A stretch of 64,000 nucleotides of DNA. Source: Bradyrhizobium sp. 186 (GTDB lineage: Bacteria > Pseudomonadota > Alphaproteobacteria > Rhizobiales > Xanthobacteraceae). Of the stretch, positions 55,661 to 63,551 are shown in pieces. The translations under genes were made by a program, and so were the position numbers. Location: assembly GCF_023101685.1 (NCBI RefSeq), contig NZ_CP082164.1, positions 3,782,001-3,846,000 of the forward strand, in the 5' to 3' direction. Within the stretch, counting starts at the first letter, position 1. Each line of letters opens with the position of its first letter. The notes beneath the pieces were generated by a model. It was not told the origin of the DNA. It saw only the letters and a list, made by a program, of their open reading frames with translations, and searched no databases.

Positions 55661-56015
55661 TTCTTCTGGTCGAACGCCACCGCAGCAGCATTGCTGCAGA
55701 CAGGATGAGCGGTTGGCGACGCCCTGGCCCGCGATATCGGGGGCGGATCATGCATCTATCGTTGGGCGACACGGCCGCGCCATGGGCGTGGTGCAGATGG
55801 ATTGTGTCGATGATAGCTTCGCCATCAAGTCCGCACGAGGCGCATGTCGCTGCAAGACGCTCTGCTCGCCTTCTTTGATTGCTCAGTGGGCGCGGGGCGG
55901 GGCTGCTCGGCCCGGAGCAGGCCCGCACGGTGATCGCTCGGGTACCTCTGCAATAGCGAGCCCGTTCGAACTGAACCAGGTAAGGAGATGCCGCAACGGC
56001 GTCGCGGGCTAGCTC
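55661..56015. other. Stretch without a supported gene
   Basis: Frames on both strands are arginine/proline-rich shadows. No RNA signal was seen. Confidence 0.4.
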
Positions 56016-56342
56016 TTAGCCCGTATTCCTGACCGCCTCAGCTAGCATGGCGTAAAGCTGACGCTTGCTGAGCTCTTTGGGCTGCCGTTTCTCTAGTGGT
56101 TTCGACACCTTCTTACCTACCGCGCGGGCACATGCGGCGGACAACGGCAGCCTTCGCTTTGGTACCGGCCTTATCTGGGGTTTTGCAGTTGATGTCTTGT
56201 GACCACGTTTCAGGTCCAAACGAGTCAGCCGCCCGCAAACCGCGTTACGACTACATCCGAGACGGCGCGCAATCTGCGTGGCGCTGCGTCCTAAGGCCCA
56301 GAGTTCTTTCAGCAGCGCCAAGTCTCTGTCATCCCAACTCAT
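56016..56342 (-). CDS. GcrA-like cell cycle regulator homologue
   Basis: The product is 108 aa. MSWDDRDLALLKELWALGRS ATQIARRLGCSRNAVCGRLT RL is the GcrA N-terminal helix-turn-helix. The middle is basic and proline-rich, and the C-terminus LSKRQLYAMLAEAVRNTG replaces the usual RNA-polymerase-interacting end. It is shorter than Caulobacter GcrA (about 170 aa). GcrA proteins act with sigma-70 at methylated GANTC promoters; this accessory copy may regulate island genes. The GcrA-type DNA-binding part is well supported. Confidence 0.8.
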   Translation of the reverse strand: MSWDDRDLALLKELWALGRSATQIARRLGCSRNAVCGRLTRLDLKRGHKTSTAKPQIRPVPKRRLPLSAACARAVGKKVSKPLEKRQPKELSKRQLYAMLAEAVRNTG

Positions 56343-56380
56343 GGAGATACTATAACGCCGACTGTCAATTACTGGCTAGT

Positions 56381-56557
56381 CTAGTCTTCGTCTGGCTCGC
56401 GCACGATCGGCGGCTCTTCCTCTCCTTCGTCCTCTTCGTCCTCGTCGTCTTCTTCATCTTCGTCAGGGTCTCGGGGCGGCATCATGTGGCCCATGATGAC
56501 CGAGGCATCCCAATCGATCGCGCTGGTGGACAGTTCTTCGAAGATGTGTTGCTTCAC
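56381..56557 (-). CDS. Small acidic protein
   Basis: The product is 58 aa, starting with GTG at 56557, eight bases after a strong GGAGGAGC. The text is VKQHIFEELSTSAIDWDASV, IMGHMMPPRD, then an aspartate/glutamate run and PPIVREPDED. The acidic tract covers about residues 30-48. Similar short acidic-tailed proteins occur in Bradyrhizobium (from memory). The excellent ribosome site argues that it is translated. Function unknown. Confidence 0.65.
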   Translation of the reverse strand: MKQHIFEELSTSAIDWDASVIMGHMMPPRDPDEDEEDDEDEEDEGEEEPPIVREPDED

Positions 56558-56699
56558 GTAGTTGCTCCTCCAAATACCCGTGGCCGGATACGAAGTCTGA
56601 GATGCGATGGTGGCGCAGTTCGGACATCGTTAATTCTACAAGTAGCTTTTCCCATAGGGTCAGTTGCGTCGTTCCGGTCGCATGTCTTTGTGAGCGCCA

Positions 56700-56924
56700 C
56701 TATGGTATCCGGTTCACCGCAACGATTACCCAATCTTCGTCATAGGCAACGGACACGAGAATTCCGAGCGCCAGCGCGAGCATGTAGGCCAAGACCATCT
56801 CTGCGGTCGCGACTGCGTGCGCCGGCTTCCGTTTCTTCGCGCGCCATTGCCGCATCGCGAGCGAGGCCACGCCAAAGGCGACCCAAGAGCGTCCGCTCTT
56901 ATACGTACTCAAGAAGAACTTCAC
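56700..56924 (-). CDS. Small membrane protein (coupled pair, second gene)
   Basis: The product is 74 aa from the GTG at 56924: VKFFLSTYKSGRSWVAFGVA, SLAMRQWRAKKRKPAHAVAT, then a membrane helix MVLAYMLALALGILVSVAYD. The start overlaps the stop of an upstream frame (GTGA). The longer open frame to 57167 is arginine-rich and unlikely. Function unknown. Confidence 0.5.
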   Translation of the reverse strand: MKFFLSTYKSGRSWVAFGVASLAMRQWRAKKRKPAHAVATAEMVLAYMLALALGILVSVAYDEDWVIVAVNRIP

Positions 56925-57004
56925 CTGTGGGCGTGCGTCCCCATCGATGCGCGTGAGAACGACACGCTGGTGTATACAAAGGCAATGGTGCGGGCGATCA
57001 TAAA
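56921..57004 (-). CDS. Very small ORF (coupled pair, first gene)
   Basis: A frame from an ATG near 57004 reads MIARTIAFVYTSVSFSRASM GTHAHR and ends in a TGA overlapping the GTG of the next gene. It could be a leader peptide for the membrane protein, or the tail of a longer frame that is open upstream (TNKTLHGRVAF). Weakly supported. Confidence 0.3.
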   Translation of the reverse strand, partial: FMIARTIAFVYTSVSFSRASMGTHAHR

Positions 57005-57331
57005 GGCGACGCGACCGTGGAGGGTCTTGTTCGTGTCTACCCCACCGAACTTGATCCCGCTTAGGTATTCCCATCACCCGCGTACAAGGTTGAAGGACAC
57101 GTACAACCGCGGTTCCTGGTCCTGGCGGTCTCGTGCAAACGGAAAATGTCATCGCTTGGGAGCTCATTGATGCCGGCGCAAGCGCGTGTTGGAAGATCCA
57201 CTATGGCCCGCCTTGTCCCTGTCCTTCCGAGGGAGTCAAAGAGAAGTACATGGCGCGAATGAATCGAGATCGTCGCAACCAGATAAGTAGCCTGCGGTCC
57301 TGTACGGACAAGGGAAGGACTAACCAAAACG

Positions 57332-57368
57332 AAGGTCCTGGGATCTCCGAGGACCTTTTTCTTTATTG
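57332..57368 (+). terminator. Rho-independent terminator without an assigned gene
   Basis: AAGGTCCT, a 10-base loop, AGGACCTT and TTTCTTT directly after: a clear stem with a T-run on the plus strand. The open plus frame 57133-57390 reads straight through it, so that frame is probably not the transcript's gene. The terminated transcript may be a small RNA from about 57040-57330. Confidence 0.65.
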
Positions 57369-57441
57369 GCATCTATATGCGATGCGCTAACGCCCGCGTC
57401 GATGCTCGATGGGAAAACTTGAGTAATCGGCAGTTCGGCGC

Positions 57442-57579
57442 TCAGTGAGCTTGAGCTGCAGCCGCCAAGTGCTCCCAATACTCCGCCTCTGCGAGCAGCT
57501 TCCAGCTTCTGTCAGGATTGCGCTCGGCAGTCTGCCGACAAAGCGATGCCATCGCGCGAAAGCGGCGTGCCGTTTCCAT
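57442..57579 (-). CDS. Small conserved protein (45 aa)
   Basis: From the ATG at 57579 (AGGGAGG six bases upstream) the text is METARRFRAMASLCRQTAER, NPDRSWKLLAEAEYWEHLAA, AAQAH. This matches a family of 45-60 aa rhizobial proteins of pattern ASLCRQxAxxxPxxSWxLLxEAExWExL (from memory). It is helical throughout. The ribosome site and codon use support it. Confidence 0.65.
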   Translation of the reverse strand: METARRFRAMASLCRQTAERNPDRSWKLLAEAEYWEHLAAAAQAH

Positions 57580-58370
57580 GTCCAACCTCCCTGTTTTCCC
57601 CAAGCTTATTTTTTATTATTGCGATAGAGTCATCATGATTATGAGCCAAAATTAATTTTTGTCATTTTTGGAAAGGCCCGATTAGCTCCGACAGGTCATC
57701 TGGGTGGGAACCGCTTTCGTTTGCGGCTTCACATCGGTTTCGAACGCTACTTGGGTATGCAGACGGCTTGCTGCGCCTCGCGCAGTTCCGGGGAGCAAGA
57801 CGATCCGTCTAGGCGCATCTAAGAAGCGTCACGCGTCAGCAACACAGTACCTGCCAAACCGCGCGAGCAAGCATCCAACGTTACAAACCGACTGACTACC
57901 GCGAATAGATTCAAATCGGTCCGTTGCTGAGCACCTGAAACTTACTTGCGATCGGCCCGGCGGAAATGCCGGGCTTATTCGTCCAATGCGTTTAATGGGA
58001 CAACGAACAAACCGAAACGTGGATTGAGTCCGGCCTTTCAACTATTCTCAGACCGTTGGCAATCCTTTCGCAGTGCAAATCAATGTTCAGTCTTTGATTT
58101 CGCTTTAGAGAGGAGGGCAGACTTGTCGCGTGCGCACCAGCGAAGAGATAATCTCGATGTGGAGCCGAGAAGACATCCGCTCCGCTGTCATGGGATAGGT
58201 TTGTAGCCATCCCGTGCGGAGCGGAGATGCCTTGGAACTGCAACGGCAATGATCAGCCGGATGTGTTTCTGGGAAGATAGAACGAACTGCTCACTGAGGA
58301 GATTTAGTACACTCACAAATTCTAGAGAGGGTGGCTAGCCTCAGGGTTGGTCTCATCGGGAGTAACGCAC
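57580..58370. other. Gene-poor stretch of about 790 bases
   Basis: AT-rich at 57600-57680, otherwise mixed. No ORF with a good start or recognisable text was found on either strand. Confidence 0.45.
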
Positions 58371-58535
58371 ATGGCAGGTCCTCCAACCCAAAAGGACATC
58401 GAGCGCCGGGCATATCACCTGTGGGAGCAGGCAGGAATGCCTAACGGGCGTGATCGAGAGTTCTATCTGGAAGCGGAACGACGGCTTGGGGAAGAGTTGA
58501 TTCGCCACGAACTCAAAACGCCGGATACGCTGTAG
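58371..58535 (+). CDS. DUF2934 small protein
   Basis: The product is 54 aa from the ATG at 58371: MAGPPTQKDIERRAYHLWEQ, AGMPNGRDREFYLEAERRLG. This is the DUF2934 pattern (RAYxLWExxGxPxGRDxEHWxxAE). The family is widespread in rhizobia and uncharacterised. An upstream in-frame ATG is less likely. Confidence 0.75.
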   Translation: MAGPPTQKDIERRAYHLWEQAGMPNGRDREFYLEAERRLGEELIRHELKTPDTL

Positions 58536-58564
58536 AATACAGCAAGAAAAGCCCGGCGCGCCAT

Positions 58565-59305
58565 TCATGGGGTTGCGATCAATCCGCTATCCGTCGCCAC
58601 TATCCAACGGTTGCCCCAACGCACGATAGAGTCGACGCGCCCAATGCCGGGGACTGTGTCGCCGCGCATTGCCATCCGAACGCCATCTGGCCCAGCGAGA
58701 ACCGCCGTCCCGCTTCGAACATCAAGCACGGTCCAACCCTCAATCGTTGTCGGTCTTGTGTCTGGCGCGGGCGTAAGAGGTGCTCTGGGCTCTATCGAGC
58801 CGGTCACAGTCACATCTGCTTGGATAGCCGGAGAGGTCGTGCTTGAAGAGTCCGCTGAGTGAGCCCCGTCCGACCATCTGGCTAGAGGCTTGGCGGAAAT
58901 ACTCGTTCGACCTGCGGAGATCTGATTTACAGTTGATGGTGTTTGCAAAAGTGACGTGGATGCCGTCCTTCGGGCACCTTCGGTCTTGACCGACTTTGTT
59001 TGGGCAACTTGGCGCGAAGACATTTCTGGTTGAGTGATAGCATTGAGGACCGAGCTAGTTGCAGCACCGTACCAACTTGGCCCGCAAGCCCCTCCTAATC
59101 CAAAGCCTGCAACCAGTGCGCCTGCGACCAGCCAAGTAGTCCGCTTTCGATAACCGTCCGGCTTCAATAACGCCAGAACCTCATCTCGACTAGGATTTGA
59201 GAAATCCCAGGGGTCCAACGTCGCAGGCTGCGTTGGGCCTTCGCTGCTGTCTCCAGCAACCGTCGCCCCGAGCTTTTCCAAGGTACTCGCTTGGTGCAAT
59301 CGCAT
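58565..59305 (-). CDS. Uncharacterised anchored periplasmic protein
   Basis: The product is 246 aa. A cytoplasmic N-terminus (LDPWDFSNPSRDEVLALLKP) precedes one membrane helix (TTWLVAGALVAGFGLGGACG) near residue 60 and a serine/threonine-rich linker. The C-terminal domain is IEGWTVLDVRSGTAVLAGPD, GVRMAMRGDTVPGIGRVDSI and VRWGNRWIVATDSGLIATP. That last pattern recurs in Bradyrhizobium proteins of unknown function. It would sit in the periplasm. Confidence 0.75.
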   Translation of the reverse strand: MRLHQASTLEKLGATVAGDSSEGPTQPATLDPWDFSNPSRDEVLALLKPDGYRKRTTWLVAGALVAGFGLGGACGPSWYGAATSSVLNAITQPEMSSRQVAQTKSVKTEGARRTASTSLLQTPSTVNQISAGRTSISAKPLARWSDGAHSADSSSTTSPAIQADVTVTGSIEPRAPLTPAPDTRPTTIEGWTVLDVRSGTAVLAGPDGVRMAMRGDTVPGIGRVDSIVRWGNRWIVATDSGLIATP

Positions 59306-59364
59306 GATCGGATCCCTGGTGGCTCCGCAATGATCCTGCTCGGAACTAAACCAACCCTTAACGG

Positions 59365-59463
59365 CTAATCAACCGCAGCAGGAATAATGACTACAAGAAT
59401 CGTGGAGAGGACGATCGTACCGGTGTCACCCAGCCGCGCAGAGGTTGAATTGCTCGCCGACAT
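59365..59463 (-). CDS. Very small membrane peptide (32 aa)
   Basis: From the ATG at 59463, eight bases after GGGGAGGA: MSASNSTSARLGDTGTIVLS, TILVVIIPAAVD. A polar start is followed by one hydrophobic helix. The strong ribosome site is the main support. It is read in the same direction as the 58565-59305 gene and lies 60 bases upstream of it. Function unknown. Confidence 0.45.
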   Translation of the reverse strand: MSASNSTSARLGDTGTIVLSTILVVIIPAAVD

Positions 59464-59796
59464 CGTGAGGTCCTCCCCAGGCGACGCCGGAGGGGTTTGC
59501 GCCCGTAAGACCGCAGCGGCTCCGGCCGGCGTGTCGCGCGCTTGGGTTCCTGAGATGATCAGAGCGGCGTGTCCTCTCGCGCACTTCAGCTTACGCATGG
59601 GGACGTCAATTGCTGCGCATCTGTGTCGACGAGCCCGGATTTGTACGGGGTTCGCTAGTATGGGCGGGCCGGTGCTCACGAAGATCGGGCAGGAAAGCAA
59701 CAGTCCACAACACGTTGCACAAGCGCACCACTGTTAATTTGCGCGATCGGGACGATTCAGGCCTGCTCTCTGGAACGAACCTAGTAGCTGTGGGGG

Positions 59797-60066
59797 ATGA
59801 CAATGACTGTCACGCGTGCGGTTGGCGCTGCTGCCTTGTTTCTGATGACGCTGAGCTCTGAAGCCTATGCTTTGCGCCAGCACAGACCGGGAGAGCGGAT
59901 TTCTTGCTCAGAGGTCAGATACTACGTAGCCAGGTATTCGGCGGCGCTGGCTGAGATGTATGCCCGTAACCACGGGGCGACCGGCGCTCAGATCGAGCGG
60001 GCGCGGCGTTGCTTGGCCTCGGACGAGACTGCCGAAACAGGGCAACGCCGGTCCTACAGCGAATGA
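59797..60066 (+). CDS. Small exported protein
   Basis: The product is 89 aa with a signal peptide (TRAVGAAALFLMTLSSEAYA, cleavage likely after AYA). The mature part is RQHRPGERISCSEVRYYVAR, YSAALAEMYARNHGATGAQI, ERARRCLA, with two cysteines that could pair. The text CSEVR...A...A..ARxxGAT..QI..ARRCL recurs in short secreted rhizobial proteins. Function unknown. Confidence 0.65.
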   Translation: MTMTVTRAVGAAALFLMTLSSEAYALRQHRPGERISCSEVRYYVARYSAALAEMYARNHGATGAQIERARRCLASDETAETGQRRSYSE

Positions 60067-60173
60067 GCATGACGCAGCCTTCGCTTCCAAATTAAGCCGC
60101 GGCCTACGATGATATCGGCGTGAGCCCCTAGGATCTCCGCTCAGTGGCTGATGGCGTCCCACTGCCTTCGTAT

Positions 60174-60272
60174 CTAGTCACCACCTTTCGTGGGGTGATA
60201 AATGGTTCGTGGGCCTCCATCTCGAAGCTCACACGACAGGCGTCGAACCAACTGCTCATGCACGTCTCTCAT
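60174..60272 (-). pseudogene. Truncated paralogue of the small gene split by IS256 copy A4
   Basis: The frame from the ATG at 60272 reads MRDVHEQLVRRLSCELRDGG and stops after 32 codons. The first eight codons and the upstream 35 bases match the small gene at 62414 (MRDMQEQL), then the sequences part. It looks like a recombination remnant of a duplicated operon. Confidence 0.5.
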
Positions 60273-60308
60273 CTCTGTGTGCCCCGGCGGCACCCTCTGT
60301 TTCATTCA
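60248..60308. repeat. Duplicated segment of about 61 bases (partner at 62390-62452)
   Basis: ccaactgctc(a/c)tgca(c/t)gtctctc and gcaccctctgtttcattcag are shared with the partner; the two differ at only a few positions. It covers the junction between two small genes of the operon at 62399-62639. The match ends exactly where the IS256-B remnant begins. Confidence 0.75.
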
Positions 60309-60685
60309 GAGCGGCGCATGTAGGGCGACAGGATCGACGGCGAGAACCGGATGCGGCCAGGATCGGCAGCGGCCGCCTCACGATCGCGTACACGTGGCTG
60401 GCGGACGGCGACCGGACCGATGCCGGTCATCACCTCGCGCTCCGGCAGGTGACCGTGGCGGACGACGCGCTGGTGGCCGTCCCGGGTCTTCAAATCCGCA
60501 TGCTGGCCGAGAAAGTCCGCGACCTCAGCCTCGACCGCTTTGGCGAGAAGGGCACGTGCCCCGTTGCGCAAGACTTCTGTGAGTTGATCGTCGAAGATTC
60601 CTGGCTGAATCAGTTGGATGACGTTATCGTTGGACACGGCATATCGCTCCTTCGGTGGAGAAGTGGAGGCGTCAAGCACCCCCAC
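60302..60685 (-). pseudogene. IS256 type B transposase, N-terminal fragment
   Basis: 127 codons match the 443-aa transposase up to SPYMRRSE, with RDREAAAADPG in place of RDREVAAADPG. No catalytic residue is included. Non-functional. Confidence 0.9.
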
Positions 60686-60736
60686 GATATGCCGCCTTCC
60701 CGATTCCCGCCGTCACCAACTTTCGGCGACAGCTCC
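60305..60736 (-). mobile_element. IS256 type B remnant
   Basis: The sequence matches the left 430 bases of the element at 11712-13129, including its left end (GAGCTGTCGCCGAAAG read on the minus strand, at about 60736) and the first 127 codons of its transposase (60302-60685, one amino-acid change seen). The right two thirds are missing. Confidence 0.9.
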
Positions 60737-60992
60737 GCTAGCCCGCGCGGTAGCGATGTCCTCCTTCACCACCCATCGCATGCTCGTTCCCAATCATCGA
60801 TGTCGGGGCACATCCTTTATCGCTCTGATTCGGTGCCAAAGGCTGTCGCAGCAATGGCACGCTCGACCTCGGAAGCCAACACGCCCAGATGATCGGCAGG
60901 CCTCGCGAACAACTCTCGCTTTTGCAGGTCGGTGGCCAGATCGCTGATCGATTTGCAGTCGGCTGCATCGTTGCGGAGGTTCTCCAACTGCT

Positions 60993-62390
60993 CGAGCTAT
61001 GCGGGAAAGTGGGTGATGACGGAATGAGATAGGCGGCGTATCGAGGCGGGTGTCGAGCCTGCCAGAACCTCTCAAGGAGAGCGATACGCCATGAACGAGA
61101 CTAGCAATATTGTTGCCCTTCGTCAGCCCGACAATATCGACGATCCACTGACCAATATTCTGCGAACTGGTGCGCGGCAGCTTCTGGCGCAGGCCGTCGA
61201 GATCGAAGTCGAGACGTTTCTTGCCACGGTGAAGGATTTGAAGCTTGCCGACGGGCGCGCCCGTGTCGTGCGGCATGGTTACGGCCCGGCGCGAACGATT
61301 GCGACCGGCATCGGCCCGGTCGAGATCGCGCGGGCGAAGATTCGAGACCGCGGGGCGGCCGGTGACGGCGAGCGGATCCGCTTCAGCTCGGCGATCCTGC
61401 CGCTGTGGGCGCGGAGGACCAGGAGCCTGGATGCGCTGTTGCCGGTGCTGTACCTGCGCGGCATCTCGACCGGTGATTTCCAGGAGGCGCTGACGGCCCT
61501 ACTGGGCAAGGACGCGCCGAACCTGTCGCCGGCGGTCATCTCCCGGCTGACGGCCGAGTGGCAGGGCGAGTACGAGCGCTGGCAAAAGCGCGATCTGTCG
61601 GCGCGGCGCTACGTCTATGTGTGGGCTGATGGCATATTCCTGCAGGCACGCATGGAAGACCACGGCGAATGCATGCTGGTGCTGATCGGCGCGACGCCGG
61701 AAGGCAAGAAGGAGCTGATTGGCTTTCAGGTCGGCGTCCGGGAGAGCACGCAGAGCTGGCGTGAGCTCCTGATCGACGTCAAGCAGCGCGGGTTGCAGAT
61801 CGCCCCGGAAATTGCCGTTGGTGACGGTGCGCTCGGCTTCTGGAAGGCGCTTGACGAGGTCTTTCCTGGCACGCGGCACCAGCGCTGCTGGGTGCACAAG
61901 ACCGTGAACGTCCTGGACAAGGTGCCACTCTCGGTGCAGGCCAACATGAAGAAGGACCTGCGCGAAATCTACTGGGCGCCGAACCGGGCGGCCGCCGAGG
62001 CGGCGATCGACGTCTTCGCCGAGAAATACCGCGTCAAGTACGGCCGGGCGGTCGAATGCCTCGCCAAGGACCGTGACGCGCTGCTGGCCTTCTACGACTT
62101 CCCTGCCGAGCATTGGGATCACTTGCGCACGACCAACCCCATCGAAAGCGTGTTCGCAACCGTGCGGCACAGAACCGTGCGGACGAAAGGATCACTGTCG
62201 TCAACGACAGCAAGGCTGATGGTGTTCAAGCTGGTCGTCGCCGCATCGAAAACCTGGCGGCGGCTCAAAGGCACAAATCAGTTGCCGAAGGTCATCGCAG
62301 GTGTCAGATTCAACGACGGCATCGAGGTCATCCACATGCCGGCAAACCACGCCGCCTGATCGCCTCGTCACCCAAAATCCTGCATAGCTC
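60993..62390 (+). mobile_element. IS256-family element, copy A4 (1398 bp)
   Basis: Same ends as A1 (base 1 is C instead of G). The 8-bp duplication CAACTGCT lies at 60985-60992 and 62391-62398. It interrupts a 63-codon small gene near its start. Confidence 0.95.
61091..62359 (+). CDS. IS256-family transposase (copy A4)
   Basis: The 422-aa predicted protein is identical to copies A1 and A3, with all DDE residues present. It is intact and is in direct orientation to A1 and A2. Confidence 0.95.
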   Translation: MNETSNIVALRQPDNIDDPLTNILRTGARQLLAQAVEIEVETFLATVKDLKLADGRARVVRHGYGPARTIATGIGPVEIARAKIRDRGAAGDGERIRFSSAILPLWARRTRSLDALLPVLYLRGISTGDFQEALTALLGKDAPNLSPAVISRLTAEWQGEYERWQKRDLSARRYVYVWADGIFLQARMEDHGECMLVLIGATPEGKKELIGFQVGVRESTQSWRELLIDVKQRGLQIAPEIAVGDGALGFWKALDEVFPGTRHQRCWVHKTVNVLDKVPLSVQANMKKDLREIYWAPNRAAAEAAIDVFAEKYRVKYGRAVECLAKDRDALLAFYDFPAEHWDHLRTTNPIESVFATVRHRTVRTKGSLSSTTARLMVFKLVVAASKTWRRLKGTNQLPKVIAGVRFNDGIEVIHMPANHAA

Positions 62391-62444
62391 CAACTGCTCC
62401 TGCATGTCTCTCATCTTCTGTGTGCCCCAGAGGCACCCTCTGTT

Positions 62445-62639
62445 TCATTCAGTTGAATTGATGGAGGTGTACTTGAGCTCCCGCCGATCCATTTCCGAAC
62501 GGAGCAATTCAGCATAGATGCGCAAATTGTCACCAACAAAGCGGGAGCGTCCGCCATTCGCGCGATCAGCCAACACTTGTCGCCGCACACTTTCCCAAAG
62601 AGACAATAAGGTCTGATCTTTCGAGTTTGAAAAGTTCAT
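62445..62639 (-). CDS. Small conserved protein (64 aa)
   Basis: From the ATG at 62639: MNFSNSKDQTLLSLWESVRR, QVLADRANGGRSRFVGDNLR, IYAELLRSEMDRRELKYTSI. This fits a family of 60-70 aa rhizobial proteins (LLxxxESVRRQVxAD...GxRxRxxGxxxxxYAxxLRxEMDRRxL; from memory). An upstream in-frame ATG gives a cysteine/proline-rich extension that is unlikely. The next gene starts 30 bases downstream, so the two formed an operon before IS256 copy A4 arrived. Confidence 0.65.
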   Translation of the reverse strand: MNFSNSKDQTLLSLWESVRRQVLADRANGGRSRFVGDNLRIYAELLRSEMDRRELKYTSINSTE

Positions 62640-62928
62640 CCACGGGCCCTCAGTACTTGGCGCGCGGATGGTACCGCGTACCTCATGAGCGGGATTGTTC
62701 GGTTGCGGACATTGCTGTGGAGAAGCCGGGCGCCCGTTGCACATTAGCCACATCGTCTATGGCCGAGATAACGGTTGATCACGCCGAAAAGCGCGATGGT
62801 TTGCGGCCTGGTTGGTGGCGATCGAATGGAGGCTGCGCATCCAAAGGAGCGCTCCCGTCAGATTTGGTATGGCGCCGGCCCACACATCTCGTGGTCAGGA
62901 TGCCGCGGATTGAAAGCGCCGCGCTTAG

Positions 62929-63144
62929 TTCGCGGCGAAGGCCAAGAAGGCAACAAAGCGATCAGCCGACGGCCATCACGTCATGAGCTTCGATGCGCTC
63001 ATCGCCCATCTCGGCACGCTGGTCCGAAACACGATGCGCGTGCCCCTTCACACCAAGCATCGCTTCATGCTCCATTCCACACCAACCTCCGTCCAGGAGG
63101 CCGCGTTCAAGCTGCTCGATCTTGACCCGCTGCGTGTCCAGTAA
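62929..63144 (+). pseudogene. IS1634-type transposase C-terminal remnant
   Basis: The frame reads AKKATKRSADGHHVMSFDAL, IAHLGTLVRNTMRVPLHTKH and TSVQEAAFKLLDLDPLRVQ and stops at 63144. A TAG precedes it at 62926. KR(S/T)xDG..V.SF..L...L..L.RNT with a final LQ..A..LL corresponds to the C-terminus of IS1634-family transposases. The catalytic part is gone. Confidence 0.6.
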
Positions 63145-63551
63145 TTGAAAACACCGACCGTCAACTTATCGAGTCGGATCAATCCCTTGCACACTTCCCA
63201 AGCGAAAACTTCGGCTTAGTCCGTTGCAAATTATCAAGGTATTGGGATCGGACCGGCGCCAGGGTAGCGGGCATCGTGGGTGCGGATAGGTCCGCTGTGA
63301 CGGGTAAACCGGACCTGCCTTAGGCGAGCGTCGGGCCGCCGCTTTTGACCCTGAGTGGAAGTCCTTTCCCGAACAGTCTGAAAATGATCAGCTCTACTGA
63401 CGCTCCTTTGCTCACCGCTCCGCGCTGCGATACGGATTGCTTCGCGTTGACGTCTTTATTCTTGCTCTGGTGTTCCTCAAGGCATAGCCTGCTCGCTCGC
63501 AACTAGTTCTCGGCGCCACCGCGCCGAAACGGTAAGCATCGCCCGTTTCAT
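63145..63551. other. Intergenic stretch without a supported gene
   Basis: Only shadow frames were found. It separates the IS1634-type remnant from the Crp/Fnr regulator. Confidence 0.45.

Larger units (their letters stand above)
60817..62414 (-). pseudogene. Small gene (63 aa) split by IS256 copy A4
   Basis: The ATG at 62414 and first 16 bases lie right of the IS; the rest (60817-60992) lies left. Joined without the IS and one target duplicate, an intact 63-codon frame results: MRDMQEQLENLRNDAADCKS, ISDLATDLQKRELFARPADH, LGVLASEVERAIAATAFGTE, SER. It is helical and resembles short rhizobial proteins. It formed an operon with the gene at 62445-62639. The insertion removes almost the whole product. 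Confidence 0.75.
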
